Source of the DNA: Podospora pseudocomata
Lineage: Eukaryota > Ascomycota > Sordariomycetes > Sordariales > Podosporaceae
Assembly: GCF_035222375.1 (NCBI RefSeq)
Contig: NW_026946366.1
Span: forward strand, 682,001-746,000
Length of the DNA: 64,000 nucleotides
Reading direction: 5' to 3'
Shown one piece after another: positions 1-12,100 of the stretch. A program made the position numbers and the translations under genes. The notes beneath the pieces are model-generated. The model was given only the letters and a program-made list of their open reading frames with translations, ran no database searches and was not told where the DNA came from. The first letter of the stretch is position 1, and each line of letters begins with the position of its first letter.

Positions 1-3000
1 TGTCGTGTTTATCCCGGAGAGTACGTAGCCTCTTGGTAATTTCTTTCCCCAGTATATCACGGAGGAGGACGACATCTTCGTTGTGTTGGCCTTTGTTGTG
101 TTTAGACAAGAGATTGCCTGGGCCCTTGGTGGTTTCTTCCTCGAGGAAATCCCGCAGAAGAATGACCTGTTCACCGTGTCGGTCCTCTTCTTCCCCTGGA
201 ATGGTGATAATAGAAGGGTGAAGATCATTGATTTGGCCGGTTTGGACTGAGTACCCTCTGGCAAAATACCCCTCGGCGGATTGAAACCTAAGAAGTTCAG
301 AAATGATGCGGTTGTCTGTCCATGGCTTATTGTCGCCACTCTTGGGTTGTGTAACTCTTTCGTGCTCGTCTCTCACCCTGCGACGCCTCCGCCGCCTCTC
401 CGTCTCCTCTGGGCTCTCCTCGATCTTCGCTTTAGCCTCCTCGTACGCCCCACGCGCGTACATTGGGTCCGTTGGAAGTGATTCGGGAGAAAGTTTGCCC
501 CAATGGACATCGGTATACAAATCGATCGCCTGATCGTCTTCGGACTCCAAGTTATAATCCGGACCGGGCGCTGGTTTAGCTAGTATATTTGGGATCTCTT
601 CAATATTCACACCAAGTGCGTAAGTTGGACTGTTTGTCTGGGGTAATGTCGGCCCACATCTCAACTTCTCGAGCATGGCGTCCATCGGAGGTAAATCAGA
701 AGAAGGTGCCCACGGAGGAAGAAACGCCGAGAATTTGATCGCGTCATCCTCTTCCGACTCCCAGCTATATGTCTGGTCACGTTGTTGCGGAAGCGAGGAG
801 GCATTAAAGGCATACTGGCAGCATTGTAGTTGAGCTTGTATACTTTTGTGCTCTTGACTTTTCGGATCAAGTACTTGGTCGAAGACCCATTCGTCTTCAC
901 TGGGTATGGCCGTTCTGTGCTGCAGTATTCCACCTGAGAGGCGACGCATTCTCGGTTTAAATATACCTTCTAATCCGTTGTCAGGAACACTGGTATTGTT
1001 CGTCTCTGAATCATCTGCATCGGTGTCGTCGAACTCAAAAATAGAGCCAGGATCCCTCGGAGGATCTCCAGAAAGAGATCCCAGGATGGGGCTCTCATTT
1101 GAAGCGACCGCCCCTGGCGCAATATCGCTTTGTTTCCCGAGAGTGTTACCTTCAGGGTCTGCAACGCCAGTGGACTTCCGCATCTTGAAGGAGATTAAGT
1201 GGTCAGGTGCAACGACAGAGTGTGGGTATTCAACCAGTCGTAATTTTCTCCCGTTCGAGGAAGGACGTCTTGAAAGTTGCAGCCCTGGAGGTCTCATAGG
1301 GTTGCTCAGTAAAGAAGATCTAGGAGGCACAGGCCTTTGCAAGTGTCGCCCGGCTGGAAGTCCGAACAAGTCGTCTGAGTTCCTGGGTGTAGAGACAAGC
1401 TCCCCAACTAGAAGCAAGCCAGAGGCAGGCACCGATGTTTTACCACTGTCGACCAAAGTAACGCCAGTAATCGGCCCGTGTGATTGCAACAAGTCATCTC
1501 CAGGCTCATCAACAGTCTCAGCACCGCCTTCTGCGCACCAAATATCATCCGGCTCAGCAGGACAGAGCTCCTCTTCCAGAAAGAAGCTCGTCCATTTGGA
1601 AACAAGTGACCATTTGCAGCCAATCTTCTCTGCCTCCTTTCGTACTCTATTTCTCTCGTCCCAAGAGCCAGGATAGGGGCGAGTAGAGCCCAGGTGAATA
1701 TGGCTCTGACCTCGCTCCAGATCATTGAGCAGTGAGCGGGCGGCAAGCCGATGAATTGTTATGCTTGGCTTCTCGAGAAGCGTCACAGGAACTTGGAAGG
1801 TCTTGGTCCTGTGGGCAGTATCGGCTTTGAGTGTAACGTCGGTGATGCTCTCGGATGATTTGAAGGAATCAAAGAGGAAAAAGATCCGGCTTCTGTTGAA
1901 TGGGCTGAGCGTGGATATGTCTGCTGGAGATTGCTCGGCGTTGTGGATACTGGAAGCTGTCGGACGGTCAGTAAAATGGTGCGAAGTATCTGAGAAACGA
2001 GCTGTTGTGTAAATACCTTGCTTGCTGCCATCACCTCTCATGATATTGACCTCCAAATGCATAGGCCCCAAGTGATCGGTCATCAGTGCTGCCTCTGCCA
2101 TGCTGACAATCCTATCCTCCCAATCCCCTTCGCTCGCCTCTCGAACCACTTCGGCATATCCTCCACCAAACTTGGCGATGCCCTCAACCAAGGCATGGGA
2201 GACTGCTGGACCAATACCTAAAGCAAAGAACCGTATACCCCCTTCAGTCAAGTCCCTCTGTTTCCGAATGTACTCGAGGGTTTCGTCCAGGCGCCATGTC
2301 TCTCCGTCAGTCAAAATGATGATGTCTGTGGGCAGTCTTTTGTCACGCGCAGTCACGATGGCCTGGATTGCGGGAAGTAGTTCAGTACCCCCCATGTTGG
2401 CATGGAAGTTGGTGTCAACCCATGAAGAAGCGGACTGATACGATGCTTCGCCATAATCCACCGAATTAGGCTGCCACGACTTGTAACTTGAGCCAAAACA
2501 CCACACATTGAACTTGCGGCCAATGGGAATACCCTTCAGGAAGAATTGCATGGCAGCTCTGAGCGAGGTTAACTTGTCGTCCATGGACCCTGACAGATCC
2601 GCCAAGAGAAGTATCTCGGTCTGATCGGTAGGATTGGATGTGCGCGTGGTAAAGCCAGGCGGAATTGTCACCATGAGTGCCTGTTGATTGGGTAGGGTGG
2701 GATGCTTTTCGATCCATGCTTGTGGTGATTCGGTCTCATCATTCGGGCCTCCTGTTGCGATATCAAGGACAAAGTCGCGATCGAGAAAAGCAGAACCTGT
2801 TTCTAGTTTCACCAGGGCTGTTTCGACACTACTTCGGGTGTCTTCACCAACAAGGTCGGCAAAGGAACTGGCCGCACGTGTTCCCAACCGGTTTTCGACA
2901 GTGACCTTGTGTGTTGGGCTGACGATTGAGGCAATCTTGCCGGCTTCAACTACTTCAATCTGTATCGTGAGGCCTTCTGGAATGGAGGTGGAGGCAGCAT

Positions 3001-3787
3001 TGTTGTAGTCTTGGGGTTTGTCACCGTAGCGGCTTGCGATGCAAGTTGGAATCGTCAGTGTCGTGATCCCCTTACGATCGGCAAAGTGATGTTTGAGAAG
3101 GGTGATGTAGGTGACAGTGACCCTGATCTTGGTTCTTGCTGGGAGATTTCCAAGGCTGGTGGTGAATATCTCCTCGGTATCTTGCTCGAGCAACGCCGCT
3201 CCAGTGGTACGGTTGCGGACATGCTGCCGGAATTCCTCGCGGGCTTCTTCCTTTGGCTTGACATTGCCAGCCAAGACTTTGCCATGACCGATGCGACAAT
3301 GGAAGCCTGTCACGGTGCAGCCAGATGAAAGAGGAAACGTGTAGGCGGCCTCTTTGATGATGCTGTCCGAGTCGTTCCAGAAGAGCTGCGTAATTGTGAT
3401 GCTGGCCGTGTCTTGAATGACGGAGGCTTCAATCGAGATGGAGACTGGCGGGAGCACATTCCGACCAAGAGATGGTTCTTGAATTGTGTAGGTTGGGATA
3501 TTTGAATGTAGTAATGGTGGCGCACAGGCGGGGTGTGTGTGAAGAGCCTGTGTGGGTGTTGGATATGGCAGGTGCAAATTGGTCTGCAGGGCATGTGACT
3601 CGTGAAACGCACTTTCCAATTCTGCTGGAAGAGGCTCTCGAGGGTCGTATCTCGAGACAATACCCGCAAATCGATTTGGTCGATATCCAAACATGTTCAG
3701 CACTTTCTGATGATAGGACCCCAACGAGAAAAACCATGAGTCCAGAGGGGTTGTCTTCACTTTATCAGTCTGTCCCAAGGCATCCAT
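1..3787 (-). CDS. VIT and von Willebrand A domain protein (3' end beyond window)
   Basis: One uninterrupted frame of about 1,260 codons runs from ATG 3787 to the left edge with no stop, so the C-terminus is missing. After a short N-terminal segment (MFGYRPNRFAGI) a VIT domain spans roughly residues 115-240, including GCTVTGFHCRIG and ARTKIRVTVTYI. A VWA domain follows at about 385-560 with a complete MIDAS start, DLSGSMDD, then MGGTELLPAI and ILTDGETW. The rest is Ser/Asp/Glu-rich and probably disordered. Metazoan relatives include inter-alpha-trypsin inhibitor heavy chains and vault PARP4. The fungal versions are cytosolic, with no signal peptide here, and their role is poorly known. An in-frame stop lies about 11 codons upstream of 3787; Met 3694 is the alternative start. 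The gene is divergent from the one at 4013. The family call is firm, the function open. Confidence 0.85.
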   Translation of the reverse strand, partial: MDALGQTDKVKTTPLDSWFFSLGSYHQKVLNMFGYRPNRFAGIVSRYDPREPLPAELESAFHESHALQTNLHLPYPTPTQALHTHPACAPPLLHSNIPTYTIQEPSLGRNVLPPVSISIEASVIQDTASITITQLFWNDSDSIIKEAAYTFPLSSGCTVTGFHCRIGHGKVLAGNVKPKEEAREEFRQHVRNRTTGAALLEQDTEEIFTTSLGNLPARTKIRVTVTYITLLKHHFADRKGITTLTIPTCIASRYGDKPQDYNNAASTSIPEGLTIQIEVVEAGKIASIVSPTHKVTVENRLGTRAASSFADLVGEDTRSSVETALVKLETGSAFLDRDFVLDIATGGPNDETESPQAWIEKHPTLPNQQALMVTIPPGFTTRTSNPTDQTEILLLADLSGSMDDKLTSLRAAMQFFLKGIPIGRKFNVWCFGSSYKSWQPNSVDYGEASYQSASSWVDTNFHANMGGTELLPAIQAIVTARDKRLPTDIIILTDGETWRLDETLEYIRKQRDLTEGGIRFFALGIGPAVSHALVEGIAKFGGGYAEVVREASEGDWEDRIVSMAEAALMTDHLGPMHLEVNIMRGDGSKQGIYTTARFSDTSHHFTDRPTASSIHNAEQSPADISTLSPFNRSRIFFLFDSFKSSESITDVTLKADTAHRTKTFQVPVTLLEKPSITIHRLAARSLLNDLERGQSHIHLGSTRPYPGSWDERNRVRKEAEKIGCKWSLVSKWTSFFLEEELCPAEPDDIWCAEGGAETVDEPGDDLLQSHGPITGVTLVDSGKTSVPASGLLLVGELVSTPRNSDDLFGLPAGRHLQRPVPPRSSLLSNPMRPPGLQLSRRPSSNGRKLRLVEYPHSVVAPDHLISFKMRKSTGVADPEGNTLGKQSDIAPGAVASNESPILGSLSGDPPRDPGSIFEFDDTDADDSETNNTSVPDNGLEGIFKPRMRRLSGGILQHRTAIPSEDEWVFDQVLDPKSQEHKSIQAQLQCCQYAFNASSLPQQRDQTYSWESEEDDAIKFSAFLPPWAPSSDLPPMDAMLEKLRCGPTLPQTNSPTYALGVNIEEIPNILAKPAPGPDYNLESEDDQAIDLYTDVHWGKLSPESLPTDPMYARGAYEEAKAKIEESPEETERRRRRRRVRDEHERVTQPKSGDNKPWTDNRIISELLRFQSAEGYFARGYSVQTGQINDLHPSIITIPGEEEDRHGEQVILLRDFLEEETTKGPGNLLSKHNKGQHNEDVVLLRDILGKEITKRLRTLRDKHD

Positions 3788-3938
3788 CGGAGCCTTATGG
3801 GGCGCAGTAAGACCCCCTCACCTGCGCCATGATTACACCTGTCTTATGCAGAGACATGTAACACCGGCCCCCACCGCAGATGATTGGCATAACACTCTCG
3901 GGCTGTGCATGCAGGTCATCATCTACTTCTACTAACCC

Positions 3939-3945
3939 TATATAA
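3939..3945 (+). promoter_or_regulatory. Possible TATA box for the gene at 4013
   Basis: TATATAA lies about 70 bases upstream of ATG 4013, inside the 225-base gap shared with the divergent VIT/VWA gene. Position and sequence fit a core promoter, but the call is sequence-only. Confidence 0.35.
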
Positions 3946-4012
3946 CATCCAAGCTCATCATGTCTAGCTACCGCTCATCTCCTTCCACTTCTTAAGCTAG
4001 GCACCAGACAGG

Positions 4013-6932
4013 ATGGGGTCGCCAGTTTCAATTGGCGATATCATCGCCATGTCCAAGATCTCTTGGAAGATTGCCCAAGCCTTCACCAACGGACGCAAGT
4101 CTGCGCCCATCGAATTTCGCGAGGTTGAGAACCAGCTCTACTCCCTCAGCTCGGCCCTATCAGCTTTCAAAGATGCATGTGGCGATGACATCGCTGCAGT
4201 CTCCATCGAGTCTTCGTCACTTCCCAACCGATTTCAAGACAACGAACAACACGAAGGTCTGCAGAGTGTGGATTGGCTGCTGAACAGCTGCAATGAGACG
4301 CTGAGGCATCTCGAGAAGCTCATCGACAAGTACAGTGCTCTTGCAACCGGCTCAGGTCGGGACAATCCAGAGCCACGATTTCGACGATGGAGTGACACCT
4401 TGCTCAGAAACTACAAGAAAATTGCTTGGACAACCGAGGCCGGCGACATTGCAACTCTACGAAGTCAGCTCCTGGTCCATACCAACAGCTTGCACTTGGT
4501 TTTGGGGACCGTCGTAAAGTCAGTGAATCTTCAATGTCACAATTTCATGAAAGATTTCGTTCTAACATGATCAATCATAGCTCCCGTACTTCCAGAATTG
4601 AGGGAAGTCTCGCAACAAACACGCAAATGCTCACAGAAATTCATTCTTGGTGGACCCAAAATCTCAAAGATGCCACCACTTCTACCGCCGAGAGCCAGTC
4701 CCTATCGAGCAGTTCAGCAAAGACCATCGGCTCAATTAAATTTCAGGTATCGCTTGCTGTGGATAACGCACAACAGCTCATCTGTCCTCGATCATATTAC
4801 CAGGAGGACTTGAACCATTGGACATCTCAACTTTTATTGTGTGGCTGTGATAAGGCTGCCGACCACCCCAAGCTCAGAGACATTGGACTGTCACCCATAA
4901 CTTTCCCCTTTAAACATGGTGGGAAGAATAGGTCATGGGTGCTCTACAAAGTTTTGGAAAGGTCGACGAACCGTCTGGTATCTGTAAATATCAGTGATGT
5001 TGCAGTTGAACGTGAATCGGCAAAATCCAAGCTTACTCATTGCCATTAGCGCTAACCCGGAGATAGATATCCGCGAGTTTCAAGAATCATTCATCGATCG
5101 TCTTGCTGAAGCCACTGCGAGATCAATGCTGCAGCAAGGCATTAGCAAAATGCTTGCTCACCCAGTACCTGATAACACAGGGATTCGGACTTTGTACACG
5201 CAAAGGTTAGTTCAAGTCATTCATGCCATCAGAATAGATATTGTTTGTGTTTGCTGCGTTGCCCTATAGGTCTGTAATACAGTACCTACAGGGGAGCTAC
5301 AGCGAACTATGCGCTTGTAGCAGTGCGTAGCGGAAGCTGGAGAAAAAGGGGATACGACAGCAGTGCTGAAGGAAGCAAGACCACTGTTATCACAGTGGGC
5401 AAGACGCCACAGTACAGAGGCTTTGAGTGCTTGTACGTAGTCTAATACAGAGGCTTTTAGTGCATGTATGTCATTGGCTTATATTCTTGCTTATGCTTAT
5501 TCTATATACAGGATTGAGAGGAGAGGAGAGGTCTACTTATATAAGTGTGCTGGCCTTCCAGCAGGCTCTGTGGGGCACTGGGCCCCCATAGAGTAGCAAG
5601 GTATTCTGTGGGACAACTAAGCTATGGATGGTATAGCTAATGTTCTATGGACTTCGATATCCTTCGACAGCTGACAAACCTTCCTTTGATGTCTCCCGGG
5701 TAGGTTTGTAGGGAAGAAGTTAGACCTTCCCAGTACCTCAACACCTGAGTCTTACCTGGCACCTATTATGTGCCACACATTAACAGTTTGCTAACGCCCT
5801 AAGCTTGATTAGTGATACAAAGAATCTCTATAAACTGATGGCCGATGTTACCTTTGGCGTCGGCCACAGATCCTTGGTCAAGAATGGGATCAGTGGGATT
5901 TCGCTCTTGCAATATCGAAGCCTTGGTCAAAGCAACGAAGGCCAAGGGGAGGAATATGCAGAGCTGCTGGTCTACTACAACAAAAGTGAAGATATCACGA
6001 AAAGCATTCTCAAACGTAAGAGTTCGAGGTGCCAGAATCGTATCTAACTTTGCTAACGAGACATAGTACGTCATGACACGGTAATGAAATTGATCGAAGG
6101 AGATGCAAGGATTGTGTTGGACGAAATTGACTGCTATGGCTTTATTGATGACAACCGGGTCAACAAGCTGACCAGAGCAGAGGTTTCATTCCAAATGATT
6201 TCCTTCGAAGGTATGTAGGCAAACGCAAACAGCGGAGCACGCCTTCTAATAGAAACACAGCTGCCAAAGCACTCTACCAGAATATCGAAGACATGAGAAG
6301 GGAACTATTTATCCAGTCTCTAAGCTCCCCTAGGCGAGACGAGATTGTAGCACTACGGCTGTGAGTGGATCCGGTGTCTTATTACCGAGTTGATGCACTG
6401 ACTTTTGTTTCTTCCCAGCCAAGTTGCGCAGGTCCAGACTGAAGTGGTCTTGATACAGAACGCAGAGCTCTTGATCACCCGAGACAGAGAGGGAAAACAG
6501 AGGCTGATTATTGTCAGCGAGAACAAGTGCACAATACTCAACCAAGCCCGTAAGTTTGTTTAATGTCTAAACTTACGTGGGTTTGGAGTCTTACAATCAT
6601 GGTTTTACAGTACCTGATGATTGCTTCACCGCGGTTCGGAAAAGTCCCAATTTCAGCGCCCCAACATGGCTTGTTCAGATGAAAAGTGATGGAAATCAAC
6701 AGGTATTTCACTACCCGAAGGGATTTCGAATGCTCAGGTTTCATGACAATAATGGTAAGGGTGCCATCCCGCTCTCATTGTAATCTGTCTGGCTAACCCG
6801 CTTTTAGCTACAAGAATGTTTCAACTGGGGCGCGAGGCACTCTCTCAGAGCGAGGGAAAAGCGAATTTACCCATCAGGAATCGACGTGATGAAAGTGGGG
6901 GCCAGATTGAACTTGACCGCAGTGTGAGATGA
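4013..6932 (+). CDS. Multi-exon protein with fungal STAND/NLR-type N-terminal region
   Basis: Exons as read: 4013-4518, 4581-5205, 5813-6015, 6067-6210, 6261-6360, 6419-6549, 6611-6754, 6808-6932. The opening (MGSPVSIGDIIAMSKISW) and the helical stretch to about residue 165 match the N-terminal regions that fungi place before NACHT or ankyrin modules. No NACHT motif follows. Later exons encode a globular region (NRSWVLYKVLERSTNRLVS, then NPSLLIAISANPEI) and end in a charged tail. All later introns have good donors (GTAAGA, GTATGT, GTGAGT, GTAAGT, GTAAGG) and CTAAC-like branch sites. Around 4985-5010 the reading frame moves by one base with no room for an intron, so there is either a frameshift or an assembly indel. 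The intron 5206-5812 is swollen to 607 nt by an inserted repeat. Function is unknown; a role in non-self recognition is inference. Confidence 0.6.
5255..5785. repeat. Solo-LTR-like insertion within an intron
   Basis: A 531-bp block starts with TG, ends with CA and is flanked by GTTTGC on both sides (5249-5254 and 5786-5791), which fits a target-site duplication. It contains an imperfect internal direct repeat built on ATACAGAGGCTTT. No coding capacity is seen. The TG...CA ends and short duplication suggest a solo LTR of a retrotransposon, family not assigned. It sits in the fourth-exon-side part of a host intron. It looks like a fossil; the perfect flanking duplication suggests it is fairly young. 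Confidence 0.6.
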
Positions 6933-7116
6933 CGGTTACTTCTCCGGTGACCAACAAGATTGAGATTTGGCAATCAATCGATCGCTGTATGTAATTCTAG
7001 TCTTGAACTATTGGCAAAGAAATCCTGACCCGTAAGACAAAGGAAACGTCAATCATAATTTCATAGACATCATAAAGCCCAGCATCTAACCAGCACCTCA
7101 CCTCGCCTGAGCAAAC

Positions 7117-7477
7117 TCAAGCCCTCACAGTAACTACACTCTGCCCAGGCACTCTCATTCCGCCAGTCCTCACCTGCTGTCTCACCGGCTGAGTATTAAC
7201 AGCCGGAATCATCACAACCTGCTGTTGAGGCTGCGGCTGAGCTACAGTCTGTAAAACAACAAACTGCTGCTGCTGTTGTGGCCTCTGCACGTGCTGAACA
7301 GGCACAGTAACAAACTGTGTCTGCGGCCTGTGCTGCCTCTGCTGCTGCTGAACAGGCCGTTGAACAGCCTGGCTAACCGGCCTCACAACCTGCTGCTGTA
7401 CTTGACCAACCGGCACAGCAACGAACTGCTGCGTCTGCGGCCTCTGAACCTGGGTAACTGGCACCGCAACTTGGACG

Positions 7478-7510
<33 letters not shown>

Positions 7511-8250
7511 ACCTGCACCCTCACCCGCAGCTGAGGCTGTTGTTGAGCCCTAACAGCCTGCTGCACCGGCCTGCCCTGCGCCTGAGTACTAACCCTCACC
7601 TTCTGCTGTTGTTGCTGCCCCTGACCCTGTTTAACAGGCCTCACAACAACCTTCCCCTGCCCCGGCGTGGGAAAAGCAGGCAAGGCATCCGGATTCGGAT
7701 TCTTGACGATCTTTTTCTTGCCCTTTGCAACCTCAAACGCGTCAGGTAGGTAGCTTATCGTGCCTGCTTGCACCCCGCTAGGGCTGGGTTTGGTCAAGTA
7801 CATCACATTTACTGTTTTGAACTGTCTCGGCGTCACCCCCTTCTGGGGAGGTGGTGGACCACGAGGAGCGGGGACGCCTTGCGGGGCGAGGCCGGCGATG
7901 TAGAGGTCCCATTGGCGTTGGGGGTTGAGGGCGAGGTAGGAGGATCGGTAGAAGGATTGGTTTTCGCCTGTGGTTTTGGCGCGACGGAGGGACTCGCGGC
8001 CTGGAGGGGGAGCGGCGGTGCGTTTGTTGGGGGTGACGACTTTGACGGCTTTGGTGGTGGTGGTTTTGAGTTTTTTCCAGGTGGAGGTTCGGCGGATGAG
8101 GACGCCTTGGGAGGGGTTAGTAGGGGGCTTAAAGGGAGGGAAAGGGGAAGGGGGAGACGTGCCGATTACTTGTCCATCCTGGATTGCGACTTGCTGTGGT
8201 TGAGGTTGGGGTTGTGGTTTGGTGGTTTTGTGTTTTTTGGTGGTGAACAT
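7117..8250 (-). CDS. Gln-rich low-complexity protein
   Basis: A single-exon 377-residue frame starts at ATG 8250. The N-terminal half is basic and Pro/Thr-rich (MFTTKKHKTTKPQPQPQ) with a somewhat ordered stretch, QRQWDLYIAGLAP, near residue 115. The C-terminal half is built from Gln, Val, Pro and Arg, with a run of Gln coded by CAG repeats (CTG on the plus strand near 7482-7510). There is no signal peptide, membrane segment or recognisable domain. The preserved reading frame through skewed composition favours a real gene. It may be a prion-like or nuclear scaffold protein, which is a guess from composition only. Confidence 0.6.
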
Positions 8251-9107
8251 TTTGGTGGGGACCTCACTGAGGTGATGAGATTAACATGAAGATGCTCATG
8301 TAACGGATGATGTAAACAGGAATGATGAGCTCCGATACTACCGTTTGAATGTCACTTCACTGTGTCGAGAAGACAAGTTCGGATGAAGCTCTATAGATAG
8401 ACAGACGAGTGGATCTCGAATGGAAGACTGCCGGACTTATAAGACTTCGCTGTCATGAAAGTGAGACAAGGGTACATGTGAAAGTGCTCTCGTTACTAAG
8501 AGTAATCGTTGCAGTACAAGCTGGAAGATGTCGTGATTGACCCGCGAGCGTGGTTTCACCGCTTGGTCGACCACTGCAAGGCCATGTCAATATCAAGGAG
8601 TTTTTTTGAGGTTGGGTTGGCCTCTGGGTTCTATGGGTCCGCAGACCATTCTGGCGGCCTATGTTGCAGCTAAAAAGCTGTTGCAAAGCTATGTCCACTG
8701 TGGTCTGCGGCCTGATAGGGCCCTCAGTTGGTCGTCGCTGTTTGGGCCGCAAAAGCTCTGGCAGATACGGCACAGTGCCACCACACTCGAAGTTTGGGTC
8801 GTCTACCTGTCCGAATCTTGTAAAGAAGTGGGAAAACATCTGATGTCGGCGTCTTGCGGTATTGAAGAGAGGCCAATGTTGTCTCTTCCCGTTATCAGTG
8901 GGAGGCAGTACCGCTGTATGGGCTATCACTAGCTGGTACAGATAGTGGAGGTGTAGAAATTCCAGGTTGGTGTCAGCATCGTCTTTATGATTGGCTCCTT
9001 CCGTGCCGAAAACAGGCATCCATGATCCAGTGGCACCTTGAGCCTCAGACACTAATGAGGGGAAGGGTGCCTTCCTCCTCAACATCGAATTTGCGTTGAG
9101 TTGGATG
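8251..9107. other. Gap without recognised gene
   Basis: This holds the 5' flank of the Gln-rich gene and of the NLR pseudogene. Open frames on both strands here are antisense or non-descript, with no domain, signal peptide or splice pattern I can support. Confidence 0.4.
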
Positions 9108-12100
9108 CCAGCCATGGACCCCGCGACGGCGATTGGAGTTGTTTCCTGCATTCTGTCTTTTGTTACTTTTGCATCCAAGATCGTAAAGGGCGGCGTGGAG
9201 ATCTACCGACAAAGAAGTTTAACCGAGCATGCAGAACTTGAAGATGTCATGGACAGGATGCACTTCTTCCACGCCAACTTACAACAGACCACTTCGATGC
9301 AACAGAACATGTTAGATGAAGAAAGAAATCTTTGCACCCCTGCTGAGGAATGCCGCAAAATATCTTCAGAACTTATCCGTCTGCTACGCTCCATGAAACA
9401 CTCAGATTTGAAGGGGTTGAGGGTCAAATGGAAGGCTTTGGCTGCATGGTGGAACAGCACTGTTTCCGCAAAAGAAAAAGCAGAATTGGAGGCCAGAATG
9501 AGCAGCTGCCAGACTCACTTGATCACAGTTCTCACTTGGTCTTCAAGGTTCGTTTGTCCGCGGTTAATACACTCAGGTACCCGATATGACTAACTGCAAG
9601 CAAGATTAATGCTTGAGAATGTGGCTGAAGTCACAGAAAAGAGTAATGTCACCCTTGAACAACTTCGAGGCTACCTCGAGGTTTTGAAATCCGAGCTCGA
9701 AATGCGTAAGATAGAGCCCGATTGACTTGATGAATCGGTTCAAGGATAACCAGCAACTTCATCAGTATCCAAGATGAGAAGCTACGTGGCTATGCTCATG
9801 CCAGGATTGTAGTGGCATTCCATTATGATAAGATGACAAGTCGCCGCGACGGGGTGCAAGTTCTGGTCAACGATATCCAGAATTAGCTGAAGGAGGAGGG
9901 AGGAACATTCCGGTGGCTTCTCGAGTCCGAGCTCACAGTGCCCGCTGGCCACATCCGCGACGAAGAGCTGAAAATGACGAAAAACGCGCGGAGAAAGCTT
10001 CACAAATAGTTGCAAACAAGCGAGGATATATTCCATATTGCGGGCAAACTGGGCTGTGGTAAATCAACCCTTATGCAACTACTTCGTCAGCATCAATTTG
10101 TTCAAAAGGAGCTGGAAAGGTGAGCCGGTAAACACGTGGAATCCTTTATTTCCGTTTACTCTCAATACTCATGAGGGGTTGTGCTGATAATTGCCACCAA
10201 CACCAGGCAATCGAACGCTGGTTAAAGCGAGCCACTTCTTTTCTGTGGTGGTGGGTGGACCTCAGCAATCGCTTTCCGGTCTTTTAGGACTTTATTGCAT
10301 GAAATAATCGCCGCCTCACCGGCACTCGCTCCGTTATTGTTGGCGGAAGCCTGGGAGAAAGCTCTGAACCTACCATGGCAAGCCGAGAGCGTGCGTCTTA
10401 CGATCAGCAACTCGATAGTTGAGGCAGCACTTCAAGAAGTAATCTGCGGCGAGAAGTACTCCAACCACTGCTTCTGCATCGTTGTTCATGCTTTGGACGA
10501 ATACCAGGATTCCGAGAGACATGATCAAGCGGACCTCGTGGATATACTTCATGAATGGGCGCCATCAACACGACGCAACATCAAATATGCATTGCGAGTC
10601 GGCCCGAACCTGTATTTCAGAACAAGTTCTCGGTTGAAAGTACATTATACCTCCATGACCTTACACAGTACGATATGCAACGCTTTGTTGCTAGCAGATT
10701 GTCAAAGCTCGATGAAGTTGTTCGGAACCAGCTGTCAAAAGATATTCCAGAAAAGGCACAAAGAATCTTTTTGTGGACACATCAGGGTTGTTCTTCGAAA
10801 GAGTAGGGAAGACTGGGAGGTCACACACGACGTCGATGTCGAAATTCTAGACAGATTCCTGACAGGTCTACGCCCTCTACTGGACCGCACTGTAGCGACC
10901 ATCCCTGAACGGTATCCGCCAACGGGCCTATCTAACATTCCTGATGCTTACCCTCATGATGGACCTCGAAATGACGTTTACGTCTCCTCAATATTCGTTC
11001 CTGGATGATTATTGTCGGGACCCGTCATTTGCCTACACCATGGCTGTTACAGACTGGCGCGAAATCGAGACGGAAGACGAGAGACTCTAGTCGAGAATCC
11101 GGGAGAGAATGGAACGAGCAGCCGCGCAACTATATGGTTGGCGCAAAGGACTGGTGCAAATGTCATCTTTTCACGATAGCTTTGGCGAGCGCCAATTTGG
11201 AGCTACACCAATCAGCTGGTTGAGGTTTACTCTCCGATCCATCTTGGATTACTTCAACGAGACCTTGATAAACCAGCGGTTGTTCAGTGTTGTGGGAAGG
11301 TCTCAGCTAATCGAAGCCATCTCCTAGACTCTTCTGACCGAATTCACTGTCAATGGCAGTGTCCATCGATCGATACCAGATTACTCGAGTTCCCGATGGT
11401 TTGCGCCCTTAATCAAACTACGCACTGAGCCTGAGACGGATAAAGCCCCGTACAGTTTCTTGAAGCGTTTCCAGACCGTCTTCGAGCTTACTCTGTTGAG
11501 AATTCTGACTATACTGGCAGCCGACAACCAAAAAGGGACCTCCACAGATGTCTTAGTGGGTTATGAACTCATTGGACGTCTGAATAGCTCCCGTGGTCTG
11601 CTTACGGATGTACGTATAGATTTGAGCGGTAGCCCGCTTCTGCAACTGACGTTGTGCCCGAGTCCTGCACTGGCTGATCTAGTATTGAATGATGTTGACC
11701 ACAGTTTCGGATCCAAACTCGATGCAGAACTGATTGCCATAACAATGGTGTGGGCATTAATCTTTGGAATATGGTCTGGCAGCCAGTTCGTTCCAGGCAC
11801 AGTCGAAACTTTTGCGACAATCTTGAAAGCCAAATGGGAATACATTGACACAAAGACCCAGTTTCGGCCGACTACGATGTACGGTGACTTTTGGTCACGG
11901 GACAAGACAACCGTTTGGCAACAATATTTATTCTCTGAGCTGCATGCCATTAAAGTGCTAGGCGTTCCAACCTGGTCTGAAAATCACAGCATGGAGTTCG
12001 GGCAAATCTTGCAGGCAGGCATTTCTGTTGGCAGGCGCCCCTTCTCTGTGCTGGATAACTTCTCTTGATGAGACGCCAGAGCACCCCATCGATCGTGTTG

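Noticed and set aside
8453-9178. A 241-codon minus-strand frame
   Set aside because: It overlaps the start of the NLR pseudogene on the other strand and has no domain or signal; it reads as an antisense frame.
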